Below, piece after piece: positions 1-9,367 of a DNA stretch of 64,000 bases. The notes below the pieces were generated by a model, which worked only from the letters and a program-made list of their open reading frames with translations, made no database searches and was not told the DNA's origin. Each line of letters starts with the position of its first letter. Within the stretch, counting starts at the first letter, position 1. This DNA is from Tsukamurella pulmonis (GTDB lineage: Bacteria > Actinomycetota > Actinomycetes > Mycobacteriales > Mycobacteriaceae), in the NCBI RefSeq assembly GCF_900103175.1, contig NZ_FNLF01000002.1, forward strand, positions 1,240,001-1,304,000, read 5' to 3'. The position numbers were made by a program, and so were the translations under genes.

Positions 1-2546
1 AGCTCACGACGGATGGCGGCGGCCACCTGCTTGTCGTCGTAGGCGCCGACGTAGGTGAGCACGGGGTGCCGCTCCTCGGGCGGGGTGAGGATGGTGGACA
101 TCTCGCGGATGCCCGCCATGCTCATCTCCAGTGTGCGGGGGATCGGGGTGGCGCTCATGGTGAGCACGTCGACGTTGGTGCGCAGCGCCTTGATGTGCTC
201 CTTGTGCTCGACGCCGAAGCGCTGCTCCTCGTCGACGATGACCAGCCCCAGGTCCTTCCACCGCACGCCCGTCTGCAGCAGCCGGTGGGTGCCGACGACG
301 ACGTCGACACTGCCGTCGGCGAGACCGTCGAGGACCTGGCGGGTCTCGAGCTTGTCGGTGAAGCGGGACAGGCCCTTGACGGTGACGGGGAAGCCCTGCA
401 TGCGCTCCTGGAAGGTCTTCAGGTGCTGTTGGGCGAGGAGCGTCGTGGGCACGAGGACGGCGACCTGCTTGCCGTCCTGCACGGCCTTGAAAGCCGCCCG
501 CACCGCGATCTCCGTCTTGCCGTAGCCCACGTCGCCGATCACGACGCGATCCATCGGGACCGGCTTCTCCATGTCGGCCTTCACGTCCCCGATGACCGTC
601 ATCTGGTCGATGGTCTCGGTGAAGGGGAAGGCGTCCTCCATCTCGCGTTGCCACGGCGAGTCCGGCGCGAAGGCGTGGCCGGGTGCGGCGTTGCGCGCCG
701 CGTAGAGCTGCACCAGCTCGCCGGCGATCTCGCGAACGGCCTTGCGGGCCTTGCGCTTGGTGTTCTGCCAGTCGCTGCCGCCCATCTTGGACAGCGCGGG
801 CATCTCGCCGCCCACGTACCGGGAGAGCTGGTCGAGGGACTCCATCGGCACGAAGAGCTTGTCGCCGGGCTGGCCGCGCTTGCCCGGCGCGTACTCGATC
901 ACCAGGTACTCGCGCCGCGCACCGGCGACGGTGCGCTCGATCATCTCCACGAACTTGCCGATGCCGTGCTCGTCGTGCACCACCAGGTCCCCGGCGGTCA
1001 GGGCCAGCGGGTCGACCTGGTTGCGGCGCTTGGCGGGCAGCCGCCGGCCGTCGCCGACACCGGCGACCCGGTTGCCCGTGAGGTCGGGCTCCGCGAGCAG
1101 CACGAGCTTCTCGGCCGCGATGGTCAGGCCGGTCTGCAGGCTGCCGCGGAGCACGCCGACGGTGCCCGGCTGCGGGGCGGCGCCCGCGTCGAGCTCGACG
1201 GCCGGGACCTCGGCGTCGCGCAGGCGCTCCATGATCCGGGCCCGGGTGCCCTGGCCCGCGACCACGATCACGCCGGTACCGCCGGATGCGGCGTGCGCGC
1301 GCAGGGTGGCGAACAGCTTCTCCGCCTCGGCCTCGGAACCCCGTGGGGCGGGGGCGTGTTCGGCGTGGACGATCAGCTGGTCGTCGCCGGTCTCGGGCCC
1401 GGCCGCGAGCGGGGAGACGGTCCACCACGGGCGGCCGCGGTCGGAGACGGAGGCGTGCACCTCGTCGAGCGGGCGGTAGGCGCTGGCGCCCAGGTCGATC
1501 CCCGTCGGATCGAGCGGCGCCGCGGAGCCCAGCGCGGCCGCGGTCCACGACGCCTCGAGGAACTCCTGGCCGGTACGGCCGAGATCGGCTGCGCGGGTGC
1601 GGATCTTCTCGGGATCGAGCAGCAGGGTGTGCGCATCCGCGGGGAGCACGTCGGTGAGCAACTGGAGATCGCCCGGGATGAGCGCGGGGATCAGCGCCTC
1701 CATGCCCTCCACCGGAATGCCCTGGGAGAGCTTCTCCAGCATCTCCGCGAGCGCGGCATCGGACTCGTGCTGGGACTTGAGCACCGCGGCGCGCTCGCGG
1801 ACCTCGGGGGTGAGCAGCAGCTCGCGGCAGGGGTAGACGTGCACCGTACCCACCTCGACCTCGGGCTGCGAGCGTTGGTCGGCCACGGAGAAGGCGCGCA
1901 GATCGGTGATCTCGTCGCCGAAGAACTCCACGCGCACAGGCAGATCCGTGGTGGTGGGGAAGACGTCGAGGATGCCGCCGCGCACGGCGAACTCACCGCG
2001 CTTGCCCACCATGTCGACCCGCGTGTAGGCGAGCTCCACGAGGGTCTCGATGAGCTCGTCGAAGTCGTGCTCGAGGCCCTCGCGCAGCGTGATCGACGGT
2101 GCGTCGCCCAGCCCGGGGGCCATCGGCTGCACCAGCGAGCGGACCGTCGCCACCACGGCGCGCAGCGGCGCGCCGTACTCGGCGTCGTCGGGGTGCGCGA
2201 GGCGGCGCAGTACCTGCAGGCGCCGTCCGACGGTGTCGGCACCGGGGGACAGACGCTCGTGCGGCAGGGTCTCCCAGCTCGGGAACTGGGCGACGGCGTC
2301 CTCCCCGAGCATCTCCTGCAGCTCGGAGGAGAGGTCGTCGGCCTCGCGACCCGTGGCCGTGACGACGAGGACGGGGGCGCGATCGGCGAGCGCCGAGACC
2401 AGGAAGGGCCGGGCACCGTCGACCGCGGTGACGGTGAGGTCGGGCCTGCCCGCGGCCCCCGCGAAGGCGGCGACGTCCGGATCGGCGGCGACGGCCCTGG
2501 TCAGTCCGGAAAGGGCCGGGGCGGGGAAGGCAACGACGTCAGGCAC
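1..2546 (-). CDS. mfd: Transcription-repair coupling factor Mfd (C-terminus cut by window edge)
   Basis: Mfd removes RNA polymerase stalled at DNA lesions and recruits UvrA. The frame opens at a GTG at 2546 and stays open to base 1, giving about 848 of roughly 1200 residues. The N-terminus reads [14 protein letters not shown] and is followed by the UvrB-like module ([31 protein letters not shown]). The translocase Walker A motif GDVGYGKTE lies near residue 668, the [15 protein letters not shown] box near residue 772, and the [14 protein letters not shown] motif follows. The window ends just after [15 protein letters not shown], so the last helicase lobe and the UvrA-binding domain are outside. 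It lies beside a TetR gene, as mfd does beside Rv1019 in M. tuberculosis. Identity is certain; the start is chosen from similarity to the mycobacterial N-terminus. Confidence 0.95.
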   Translation of the reverse strand, partial: MPDVVAFPAPALSGLTRAVAADPDVAAFAGAAGRPDLTVTAVDGARPFLVSALADRAPVLVVTATGREADDLSSELQEMLGEDAVAQFPSWETLPHERLSPGADTVGRRLQVLRRLAHPDDAEYGAPLRAVVATVRSLVQPMAPGLGDAPSITLREGLEHDFDELIETLVELAYTRVDMVGKRGEFAVRGGILDVFPTTTDLPVRVEFFGDEITDLRAFSVADQRSQPEVEVGTVHVYPCRELLLTPEVRERAAVLKSQHESDAALAEMLEKLSQGIPVEGMEALIPALIPGDLQLLTDVLPADAHTLLLDPEKIRTRAADLGRTGQEFLEASWTAAALGSAAPLDPTGIDLGASAYRPLDEVHASVSDRGRPWWTVSPLAAGPETGDDQLIVHAEHAPAPRGSEAEAEKLFATLRAHAASGGTGVIVVAGQGTRARIMERLRDAEVPAVELDAGAAPQPGTVGVLRGSLQTGLTIAAEKLVLLAEPDLTGNRVAGVGDGRRLPAKRRNQVDPLALTAGDLVVHDEHGIGKFVEMIERTVAGARREYLVIEYAPGKRGQPGDKLFVPMESLDQLSRYVGGEMPALSKMGGSDWQNTKRKARKAVREIAGELVQLYAARNAAPGHAFAPDSPWQREMEDAFPFTETIDQMTVIGDVKADMEKPVPMDRVVIGDVGYGKTEIAVRAAFKAVQDGKQVAVLVPTTLLAQQHLKTFQERMQGFPVTVKGLSRFTDKLETRQVLDGLADGSVDVVVGTHRLLQTGVRWKDLGLVIVDEEQRFGVEHKEHIKALRTNVDVLTMSATPIPRTLEMSMAGIREMSTILTPPEERHPVLTYVGAYDDKQVAAAIRRE

Positions 2547-2599
2547 CGAACCAGTGTATTGGCGCGGTCCGACACGTGCCGACGGACCCGAGTGCCGCT

Positions 2600-3259
2600 T
2601 CAGCCGCCGGAGCCCGACGGTGCGTACCGCGCCAGGAAGGTGGTCACCGCCTCGTCGGCGACCGCGTTCGATTCCTCCTGCGTACAGCCCGCGCGACCAC
2701 CCGTGAGCGTGAGCCGGTTCAGCGGCGCGGCGAGGGTCAGCCAGGTGAATTGCTCGGCCGCGGCGGCGGGCCGGTCGATGCGCAGGAGGCCGCGGGCGGC
2801 GAGATGGGCGAGTGCGTCGGCGAGTAGGGACTGGTTGCGGTCCCAGCTGCGCCGCACGTAGTCCTCGGCGACATCGGGGAAGCGGTGCGCCTCCGCGGCC
2901 ACCAGCGTGCGCATGCGGAGGACCGGGCTGCTGAGGACGCCCGCCTGCAGGATGCCGGCGAGTGCGCGCAGTCCCTCCTCGGCGTCCTCGGTCGCCATCA
3001 GCGCGTCCAGGTGCGGGCGCATCGCGTCGCGGCCGCGGTCCACCCAGTCCCGGACGACCGCCGCGTACAGATCGTCCTTCGAGGGGTACTGCCGGTAGAG
3101 GGTCTGTTTGGAGATCCGCGCAGCAGCGGCGACGGCGTCCATCGTGGCGCCCGCGAACCCCCGGTCGAGGAACAGGTCCCGGGCGATGGCGAGCAGGTCG
3201 GCGCCGCCCCGGCCGCCGGGTCGGCCGCGGGGCCGCGGAGTCTCGGATGAGCTGTCCAT
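2600..3259 (-). CDS. TetR-family regulator (Rv1019-like)
   Basis: 219 residues, the usual TetR length. A basic, Gly/Arg-rich N-terminus ([15 protein letters not shown]) leads into the helix-turn-helix at about residues 25-70 ([35 protein letters not shown]); the C-terminal half is the variable ligand-binding and dimer domain. It is divergent from the small membrane gene at 3330, and the gap holds two matching 16-bp palindromes, so it probably represses both itself and that gene. Position next to mfd matches Rv1019 of M. tuberculosis. The ligand cannot be read from sequence. Confidence 0.88.
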   Translation of the reverse strand: MDSSSETPRPRGRPGGRGGADLLAIARDLFLDRGFAGATMDAVAAAARISKQTLYRQYPSKDDLYAAVVRDWVDRGRDAMRPHLDALMATEDAEEGLRALAGILQAGVLSSPVLRMRTLVAAEAHRFPDVAEDYVRRSWDRNQSLLADALAHLAARGLLRIDRPAAAAEQFTWLTLAAPLNRLTLTGGRAGCTQEESNAVADEAVTTFLARYAPSGSGG

Positions 3260-3268
3260 GCCTGAAAT

Positions 3269-3315
3269 AGTACTGGACAGTACTCGTGCGACGTCGTAGA
3301 GTACTAGTTGGTACT
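3269..3315. promoter_or_regulatory. Paired TetR operators in a divergent promoter
   Basis: Two copies of one 16-bp palindrome: AGTACTGGACAGTACT at 3269-3284 (perfect arms) and AGTACTAGTTGGTACT at 3300-3315 (one arm mismatch). The shared form is AGTACT-N4-RGTACT, with centres 31 bp apart. They fill the gap between the start of the TetR gene at 3259 and the start of the membrane gene at 3330, and the second copy abuts that gene's ribosome site AAGGAGG. Assignment to the adjacent TetR protein is inference from position. Confidence 0.75.
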
Positions 3316-3329
3316 AAAAGGAGGACGCC

Positions 3330-3716
3330 ATGATCGTCGCAGGTATCGTCGTCGCCGCCCTCGCGGCATTCGTACTCAGCTCGGTCTACTACGTGCTGCT
3401 CTCTCCGGTGGAGCAGCGCGCGCTCGGCGACCGCGCGCTCGACCGGGGGAAGCCGGGGCCGGCGAAGATCGTCGCGGAACTGCTCCGCACGGCGATCGTC
3501 GCCGCCGGTTTCGCGTGGATCGTCGACCGGTCCGGGTTCCTGTCACTCCCCGGCGCCCTCGTGCCGGCCGTGGTGCTCTGGGTCGCGTTCCCGCTGGTAC
3601 TGCTGACCGGCTCGATCATCTGGGAGCGGGTGCCCTGGCAGACGGCCGCGATCCACGCGGGGGACTGGCTGCTCAAGCTGGTGCTGATCGCGATCGTGCT
3701 GGGCCTGCTCCACTGA
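3330..3716 (+). CDS. Small membrane protein, DUF1761-like
   Basis: 128 residues with about four hydrophobic segments, near residues 2-24, 48-65, 72-95 and 108-127. The opening [21 protein letters not shown] and the overall size resemble the DUF1761 family of membrane proteins, whose function is unknown. The start has a strong ribosome site (AAGGAGG) immediately after the second TetR operator, so expression is likely de-repressed by whatever ligand the divergent TetR protein senses. A transport or envelope role is only a guess. Confidence 0.75.
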   Translation: MIVAGIVVAALAAFVLSSVYYVLLSPVEQRALGDRALDRGKPGPAKIVAELLRTAIVAAGFAWIVDRSGFLSLPGALVPAVVLWVAFPLVLLTGSIIWERVPWQTAAIHAGDWLLKLVLIAIVLGLLH

Positions 3717-3759
3717 GGGGTCGCACGCGGCGCGCGGTACGGCGGGACCGGCCAGTCGT

Positions 3760-4074
3760 TCACGCGACTTCGAGCGCGCGCAGTGCGGCTGTCGTCGCGC
3801 CTGCGACGATGATGACCAGCGGGAGCGGCGCGCGGCGCCAGGCGAGCACGCCCGCCGCAGCAACGCCGCAGACGCGGGCGAGACCCGCGAACCCACCGTC
3901 GGAGGTGATCGCGGCGGTCGCCGCGACCCCCGCGAGGAGCGTCAGCGCACTGGTGTCGATGGCTCGTCGGGTCGCGGCGCTCGGGGTGAACCGGTCGGCC
4001 AGCATCGGGCCGACGGCGCGGAAGACGAAGGTGAGTGCGGCGAGCGCCGCGCCGGCCCCGAGGAAAGCGGTCAC
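3760..4074 (-). CDS. azlD: AzlD branched-chain amino acid exporter subunit
   Basis: 104 residues, the normal AzlD size, with about four hydrophobic helices. AzlD is the small partner of AzlC; in the LIV-E family the pair exports branched-chain or related amino acids across the membrane. The proposed GTG start at 4074 overlaps the azlC stop as GTGA, which shows translational coupling; a GTG two codons upstream is an alternative. The sequence AALTFVFRAVGPMLADRF near the N-terminus fits the family. Confidence 0.85.
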   Translation of the reverse strand: MTAFLGAGAALAALTFVFRAVGPMLADRFTPSAATRRAIDTSALTLLAGVAATAAITSDGGFAGLARVCGVAAAGVLAWRRAPLPLVIIVAGATTAALRALEVA

Positions 4075-4748
4075 GGCCACCGCCCCATCGCGACGCGCAA
4101 CACGGGGAGCGCAAGGAGTGCGAGGACGGGGGCGAGGCCGGCCGGAGCCCACGGCGCGGCGGTCAGGGCCAGGACCGCGCCGAGAGCCAGGGGGCGGCGG
4201 GGCGCGGCCTCCCTGAGTGCGGGGATAATCAGAGCCAGGATCACTGCGGGGAACACGGCGTCGAGTCCCAGTGCGTCCGGATCCACGATCGACCCGAGCG
4301 CGGCACCTGCGGCCGCGCCCAACGGCCAGGCGAGTGCGATGCCGGCGCCCGCGTACGTCAGTCCTCGTCGGCCCGCCGCCACGTCGGGCTGCGCGAGCGC
4401 GAGTGCGACGGATTCGTCGTTGATGAGGTGGAAGCGTGCGATCCTCGCCGCACCGGTGCCCAGGTACGGCGCTGCGGCGAGTCCGTACGGCACGTGACGC
4501 ACGTTCACCAGCGCGCCGGCGGCGAACGCGAGTAGAGGTGATCCGCCGGCGGCGAGCAACCCGACGAAGAGCATCTCGGAGGACGCCGCGAGCACGGTGA
4601 CCCCGAGGAGTGGCGCGAACCACCAGGGCAGGCCCGCCGCCACTGTCTGGGCTCCGTACGCCAGGCCCACGCACAGCACGGCGAAGGACAGCAATGCCGC
4701 CGGCCGGACCAAGGGGTCCAGCTCCATTGTTCGCCGCACCGTACGCAT
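4071..4748 (-). CDS. azlC: AzlC branched-chain amino acid exporter, large subunit
   Basis: About 225 residues with several membrane helices. Family signature stretches visible are FAPLLGVTVLAASSEMLFVGLL and GALVNVRHVPYGLAAAPYLG, the AzlC region around the conserved N-x-RH motif. Translation probably begins at the ATG at 4748 (MRTVRRTMELD); the ATG at 4727 is an alternative, and neither has a clear ribosome site, so a leaderless start is possible. It is coupled to azlD and divergent from an XRE-cupin regulator, a common arrangement for AzlCD exporters. Confidence 0.85.
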   Translation of the reverse strand: MRTVRRTMELDPLVRPAALLSFAVLCVGLAYGAQTVAAGLPWWFAPLLGVTVLAASSEMLFVGLLAAGGSPLLAFAAGALVNVRHVPYGLAAAPYLGTGAARIARFHLINDESVALALAQPDVAAGRRGLTYAGAGIALAWPLGAAAGAALGSIVDPDALGLDAVFPAVILALIIPALREAAPRRPLALGAVLALTAAPWAPAGLAPVLALLALPVLRVAMGRWP

Positions 4749-4775
4749 GTCCAATAGGATGAACTCGTTGGAAGT

Positions 4776-4791
4776 GTTCGTCAAGTCGAAC
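4776..4791. promoter_or_regulatory. Possible operator between azlC and the XRE-cupin gene
   Basis: GTTCG-TCAAGT-CGAAC, a 5-bp perfect inverted repeat with a 6-base centre, lies in the 63-bp divergent gap. It is the clearest dyad there and would suit a dimeric XRE protein controlling both genes. Short arms make a chance match possible. Confidence 0.35.
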
Positions 4792-4811
4792 GATGGGAGT
4801 GTGAACCGAAC

Positions 4812-5363
4812 ATGTCGAGTGTGCCGATCATGGCGATCGCCGCGGGGATCCAACGTGAACGGGCCGCAGCGGGCTGGAGTATGGCTGAGCTGGCACGCCG
4901 GGCGGGCATCGCCAAATCGACGCTGTCCCAACTCGAGGCCGGTACGGGCAATCCCAGCGTCGAGACGCTGTGGGCGTTGGCGACTGCGCTCGGGGTGCCC
5001 TTCGCGCGGCTGCTCGGAGGCGGCGAGGTGGAGGTGACGGTGGTCCGGGCCGACGAAGGAGCGACGGTGCCGTCCGACTCCGCCGCGTACGCCGCGACGC
5101 TGCTCACCGCGTCACCGCCGGGAGTGCGTCGCGACGTCTACCGCATCGACGCCTCGCCGGGATCGCGGAGGGACTCGGCGGCGCACGTTCCCGGCACCGT
5201 CGAACACGTCCTGCTGTGCAGCGGCGAGGCCCTGGCCGGACCCGCGGACCGCCCGGTGACGCTCGCGCCGGGCGACTTCATCACCTACCCGGGCGACGCG
5301 CCCCACGTCTTCGAGGCCCTCGTCGCGGGAACCCGTGCGGTGCTCGTCAGCGAACAGCGCTGA
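4812..5363 (+). CDS. XRE-family regulator with C-terminal cupin domain
   Basis: 183 residues. An XRE helix-turn-helix occupies residues 8-65 (SMAELARRAGIAKSTLSQLEAGTGNPSVETLWALATALGVP), followed by a cupin sensor domain at about 75-180 with the barrel segments GTVEHVLLCSGEA and LAPGDFITYPGDAPHVFEAL. Such proteins sense small metabolites, often amino acids or polyamines. It is transcribed away from azlCD and most likely controls that exporter in response to its substrate. The start ATG at 4812 has GGGAG about 12 bases upstream. Confidence 0.88.
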   Translation: MSSVPIMAIAAGIQRERAAAGWSMAELARRAGIAKSTLSQLEAGTGNPSVETLWALATALGVPFARLLGGGEVEVTVVRADEGATVPSDSAAYAATLLTASPPGVRRDVYRIDASPGSRRDSAAHVPGTVEHVLLCSGEALAGPADRPVTLAPGDFITYPGDAPHVFEALVAGTRAVLVSEQR

Positions 5364-5376
5364 CCGGGCTGGGCGA

Positions 5377-6051
5377 CTAGGCGGGCTGGTCGCCCTCGCC
5401 CAGTTGACTGGGCTCGATCGCGACGGGGTTCTCCTTGAGGCCGATGAGGCCGTACCAGGAAAGATTGACGATGTGGGCGGCGACGGCCTCCTTGGGCGGC
5501 GTGCGCACCTCCAGCCACCATTGGGCCGTCATCGCGACCATTCCGACCAGCGCCTGCGCGTACAGCGGCGCGAGCTCGGGGTCGAGGTTCTTGCTCTGGA
5601 ACTCGCCCTCGAGGTGGTTCTCCACCTGGCTCACCAGATCGTTGAGCAGCGTCGAGTACCCGCCGGAGTGCTCGGCCGAGCTGTTGCGGGTGAGGATGCG
5701 GAAGCCGTCGGCGCGCTCCTCCACGTAGGTCAGCAGAGCCAGCGCGATCTGCTCGATCCGCGTCTTCGACCGGTCCTCGAGCATGGCGCGGGAGAAGACC
5801 TCGAGGACCATCTCCATCTCGCGGTCCACGACCACCGCGTAGAGACCCTCCTTGCCGCCGAAGTGCTCGTAGACCACGGGCTTGGAGACGCCCGCCTTCG
5901 CGGCGACCTCCTCGATGGTCGCCGCCTCGTAGCCGCGGTCGGCGAAGACGGAGCGCGCGGTGTTGACCAGCTGGTTGCGGCGCTCGGCGGCCGTCATCCG
6001 CTTGCGGACGGGCGCGCCCGCCTCCTTACGGGCCTTCGACGACGCCGTCAC
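5377..6051 (-). CDS. TetR-family regulator
   Basis: 224 residues with a basic N-terminal tail (KARKEAGAPVRKRMTAAERRNQL) and a TetR helix-turn-helix at about residues 38-80 (YEAATIEEVAAKAGVSKPVVYEHFGGKEGLYAVV). The C-terminal domain is helical and includes YAQALVGMVAMTAQWWLEVRTPPKE. Its ATG overlaps the stop of the small membrane gene upstream as ATGA, so the two are one transcript. Target and ligand are not evident; it may regulate its partner gene. Confidence 0.87.
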   Translation of the reverse strand: MTASSKARKEAGAPVRKRMTAAERRNQLVNTARSVFADRGYEAATIEEVAAKAGVSKPVVYEHFGGKEGLYAVVVDREMEMVLEVFSRAMLEDRSKTRIEQIALALLTYVEERADGFRILTRNSSAEHSGGYSTLLNDLVSQVENHLEGEFQSKNLDPELAPLYAQALVGMVAMTAQWWLEVRTPPKEAVAAHIVNLSWYGLIGLKENPVAIEPSQLGEGDQPA

Positions 6052-6365
6052 GGCGCGTCCGGCCGGCCGGAACCGGGTGCGGCGTCACCGTCGTCGTTCG
6101 GCGCGGCCTCCGCCTGCGCGGCTGCGACCTGGGCCCGGTAGGCCGCCTCGGCCTTGTCGTGCTGCGCCTTGATGAAGCGGCTCGCGAAGATCAGGCCGAC
6201 GAAGAACAGCAGCTCGAAGACGATCGCGGCCACGTACAGCACGCGGGCCGTCGTGGTGGTCGCATCGGTGAGCCGCCAGATCAGCACGCCGAGCACCAGC
6301 AGCAGCACTGCGCCCATCGACTTCAACTGCAGGCCGTTGCTGAACGGAAGCGGCTTGTCACTCAT
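6048..6365 (-). CDS. Small two-helix membrane protein
   Basis: 105 residues, not recognised by name. Two hydrophobic segments at about residues 17-31 (MGAVLLLVLGVLIW) and 42-62 (VLYVAAIVFELLFFVGLIFA) are followed by a charged Ala-rich helix (IKAQHDKAEAAYRAQVAAAQAEA) and a disordered Gly/Pro/Asp tail. The layout suggests the tail lies in the cytoplasm. It forms an operon with the TetR gene and follows nuoN by only 15 bases on the same strand, though upstream of it in transcription. Confidence 0.75.
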   Translation of the reverse strand: MSDKPLPFSNGLQLKSMGAVLLLVLGVLIWRLTDATTTTARVLYVAAIVFELLFFVGLIFASRFIKAQHDKAEAAYRAQVAAAQAEAAPNDDGDAAPGSGRPDAP

Positions 6366-6380
6366 GAGTGACGATTCTAC

Positions 6381-7898
6381 TTATCGGCCGCGGAACACCG
6401 TGAGATCGGCGAACAGGTCCAACAACGGCTGCGGGAACACGCCGAGCGCGAGCACCGCCGCGATCCCCAGGGCGATCGCGAATCCGGTGAGCGGGTCCAC
6501 ACGCGGCACGTCGGGAGCGAACTCGTGGGCGGGCGCGAAGTACATCGTCATCAGCACGCGGAGGTAGAACACCGCGGCGAGCGCACTGGCGAGCACGCCG
6601 ACGACGACGAGCCCTCCGCCGCCCTGCTGCGCCGCCGCGGCGAAGACGGCGAACTTCCCGGTGAATCCGCCGGTCAGCGGTATCCCGGCGAAGGACAGCA
6701 GGAACAGCGCCATCGCTCCCGCCAGCAGGGGACGCGAGCGGCCCAGCCCGGCCCACCGCTCCAGGTCGGACACCTCGACGGTGCCGCCGTCGGGCCTCGT
6801 CTCCCGCACGGCCGCCGCCACGGCGAACGCGCCGACCGTGCTCAGTCCGTAGACCGCCAGGTAGAAGCAGACCGCCCCGGTCCCGCGGACGGTCCCCGCG
6901 AAGACGCCGATCAACAGGAAGCCCGTGTGCGCGATCGCCGAGTACGCCAGCATCCGCTTCACGTCGTTCTGGGTGACCGCGATGACGGAGCCGACCAGCA
7001 CTGTGACCACCGCGACCGCGGCGATCACGGGCCGCCAGGGCACGTCGCGGAAGGCGACCAGGGTGAGGCGCACGAGCACGCCGAACGCCGCGATCTTCGT
7101 GGCCGCCGCCATGAACGCGGTGACCGGCGTCGGCGCGCCCTGGTAGACGTCGGGCACCCACGAGTGGAAGGGCACGGCGCCGACCTTGAACAACAGCCCC
7201 ACGCCGATCAGCGCGGCGCCGATCGTGCCGAGCACCGCGTCCTGGGGCGCGGCCGTGATCGACGTGGAGCCCGTCGCGGCGAACCGCAGCGCGATGCCGA
7301 ACAGCAGGATCGCCGAGCTGAACGCGCCCAGCAGGAAGTACTTCAGCGCCGCCTCGAGCGGGAGCAGCCCGCGCCGTTTGGCCAGCGCGCACAGCAGGTA
7401 CAGGGGCAGCGAGAAGACCTCGAGAGCGACGAACAGCGTCAGCCAGTCCTGCGCCGAGACGAAGGCCAGCATGCCGCCGAGCGCGAACAGCGTCAGCGGC
7501 ACCGCCTCCGTGTGCGTGAGCGAGTCGTAGCGCGCCACCATCAGTGCCAGCGCGGGCAGCGTGGAGATCAGCAGCAGGCCTTGCAGTGCGAGTGAGAGGC
7601 CGTCGTCGGCGACCGACCCGGCGAGGACGGCGCGCGGTCGGGAGCCGGTGTCGGCGAGCACCGCCACGGCGATCAGCGCGGCCACCACCGCGCCCCCGCC
7701 GATGACCGCGTGGGCCTTCGCCCGGATCCCGGCGGGCGCGAACGACTCCACGAGCACTCCCACGATCGCCGCGGCGAAGACGATGATGGCGGGCGCGATC
7801 TGCGAGTACTCGATGTGCGGCGCCGGGAGCGCAGCGAGCGGGCCGAGCGGTTGCGGCGCTGGGAGCGCGGCGAGAGGGCCGAGTGGTTGCGGGTTCAT
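6381..7898 (-). CDS. nuoN: NADH dehydrogenase I subunit N
   Basis: 505 residues, a polytopic antiporter-like subunit that pumps protons in the membrane arm of complex I. Conserved stretches include FKVGAVPFHSWVPDVYQGAPTPVTAFMAAATKIAAF and NDVKRMLAYSAIAHTGFLLIGV, which carry the key lysines of the half channels. It is the last gene of the nuo operon; its ATG overlaps the nuoM stop (ATGA). Odd: the N-terminus holds a tandem repeat of twelve residues, PQPLGPLAALPA, before the usual LPAPHIEYSQIAP start seen in relatives. Confidence 0.96.
   Translation of the reverse strand: MNPQPLGPLAALPAPQPLGPLAALPAPHIEYSQIAPAIIVFAAAIVGVLVESFAPAGIRAKAHAVIGGGAVVAALIAVAVLADTGSRPRAVLAGSVADDGLSLALQGLLLISTLPALALMVARYDSLTHTEAVPLTLFALGGMLAFVSAQDWLTLFVALEVFSLPLYLLCALAKRRGLLPLEAALKYFLLGAFSSAILLFGIALRFAATGSTSITAAPQDAVLGTIGAALIGVGLLFKVGAVPFHSWVPDVYQGAPTPVTAFMAAATKIAAFGVLVRLTLVAFRDVPWRPVIAAVAVVTVLVGSVIAVTQNDVKRMLAYSAIAHTGFLLIGVFAGTVRGTGAVCFYLAVYGLSTVGAFAVAAAVRETRPDGGTVEVSDLERWAGLGRSRPLLAGAMALFLLSFAGIPLTGGFTGKFAVFAAAAQQGGGGLVVVGVLASALAAVFYLRVLMTMYFAPAHEFAPDVPRVDPLTGFAIALGIAAVLALGVFPQPLLDLFADLTVFRGR
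7819..7890 (-). repeat. 36-bp tandem duplication in the nuoN 5' coding end
   Basis: Two adjacent 36-bp units, 7819-7854 and 7855-7890, differ at four positions and encode two copies of PQPLGPLAALPA. The period is a multiple of three, so the frame is kept. The duplicated segment contains the family's normal N-terminal LPAP, which suggests slippage duplication of the original leader rather than an added domain. Four differences mean the event is not very recent, or that the copies are drifting. Confidence 0.85.
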
Positions 7899-9367
7899 CG
7901 GGCGACCTCCGCGACCGTGGGCGAGACCGACGGATTGATCGCGTCCAGCGCGGGCCCGGGGAAGAAGCCCAGCACGAACAGGCCGACCACCAGCGGTACC
8001 AGTACGAGGAGCTCGTGCGGCCGCGCATCGTCGACGGTGCGTTCCACGGCCTCCGGCACCGGGCCGGTGAACATCCGCTGGTAGGTCCACAGCACGTACA
8101 TCGCCGAGAGCACCAGGGCGAGAACGGAGATCACCGCGGCGACGGCCCACCGCGGGTACGTGCCGACCACGACGAGCAGCTCGGAGACGAACGGGCCGAG
8201 GCCCGGGAGCGAGAGCGTCGCGAGCCCGGCGAGGAGGAAGATCGCGCCCAGCTTCGGCGCCCGTGACCAGGCGCCGCCGAAGTCGCCGATCCGGCGGCTC
8301 CCGCGCCGGGCCACCAGGACCCCGGCGACGAGGAACAGCGCGGCGGTGGCGACGCCGTGGTTGACCATGTAGAGCACCGATCCCGCCTGGGAGTCGCCGG
8401 TGCGGGCGAAGACGCCGAGGATGATGAAGCCGAAGTGGCTGATCGAGGTGTATGCGATGAGCGACATCACGTCGGACTGTCCGATCGCGAGGATCGCGCC
8501 GTAGACGATCCCGATCACGGCCAGCGCCGCGACCCACGGCGCGAACCGGGCCGCCGCGTCGGGGAACAGGGTCAGGCAGTAGCGGAGCATCGCGAAGGTG
8601 CCCACCTTGTCGACGATCGCCATCATCAGTACGGCCGTCGGGGGATTGGTCTGCACAGCAGCGCCCGGCAGCCACGTGTGCAGCGGCCACAGCGGCGCTT
8701 TCACCGCGAAGGCGAACAGGAAGCCCAGGAACATCAGGTCCTGCCCGATCCCGGGGCCGGGGCGGGCACCGTCGAGCAGGGCCCGTAGGTCGAACGTTCC
8801 GGCGGTGGCGTACACCCCGACCACCGCGGCCAGCATGACCAGGCCTCCGGCGAGGTTGTAGAGCAGGAACTTCAACGCCGCGTGCGTGCGGAGCCCGCGG
8901 TCGCTGCCGGTGCCGCCGAAGCCGGCCAGCAGGAAGTACAGGGGGATCAGCATGGCCTCGAAGACCAGGTAGAACAGCAGCACGTCGGTGGCGACGAAGC
9001 TGACGAGTACCATCGCCTCGACGGCCAGCGTGAGCGCGACGTACGTGCCGCCCCGCTCGGTGGACGCCTCCCGCCAGCCGGCGAGCAACAGGACCGGCAG
9101 CAGTGCGGCGGTGAGCAGCACCAGCACCAGCCCGGTGCCGTCCAGGCCGAGGCGGTATCCGGCCCCGAACGACGGTATCCAGGAGTGCGATTCGACGAAC
9201 TGGAAGCCGCCGGCGGGGTCGAAGGCCACCGCCAGCCCGATGCCGATCACGAGCGCCACGAGCGCGGCCGCGAGCCCGATCCAGCGTGCCGCGCGGGGCA
9301 GTGCGGCGGCGGCCACGGCGCCGATCGCGGGCGCCGCCCACAGCAGCGTCAGCCACGGCCCGGTCAT
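7895..9367 (-). CDS. nuoM: NADH dehydrogenase I subunit M
   Basis: 490 residues, antiporter-like proton-pumping subunit of complex I with about 14 helices. Diagnostic stretches are [42 protein letters not shown] and [25 protein letters not shown]. The ATG at 9367 overlaps the nuoL stop as ATGA and the gene's own stop overlaps the nuoN start in the same way. Length and motifs are normal for the family. Confidence 0.96.
   Translation of the reverse strand: MTGPWLTLLWAAPAIGAVAAAALPRAARWIGLAAALVALVIGIGLAVAFDPAGGFQFVESHSWIPSFGAGYRLGLDGTGLVLVLLTAALLPVLLLAGWREASTERGGTYVALTLAVEAMVLVSFVATDVLLFYLVFEAMLIPLYFLLAGFGGTGSDRGLRTHAALKFLLYNLAGGLVMLAAVVGVYATAGTFDLRALLDGARPGPGIGQDLMFLGFLFAFAVKAPLWPLHTWLPGAAVQTNPPTAVLMMAIVDKVGTFAMLRYCLTLFPDAAARFAPWVAALAVIGIVYGAILAIGQSDVMSLIAYTSISHFGFIILGVFARTGDSQAGSVLYMVNHGVATAALFLVAGVLVARRGSRRIGDFGGAWSRAPKLGAIFLLAGLATLSLPGLGPFVSELLVVVGTYPRWAVAAVISVLALVLSAMYVLWTYQRMFTGPVPEAVERTVDDARPHELLVLVPLVVGLFVLGFFPGPALDAINPSVSPTVAEVAR

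Noticed and set aside
66-2861. A 931-residue plus-strand frame opposite mfd
   Set aside because: Antisense shadow; the minus strand carries all Mfd motifs from the GTG at 2546.
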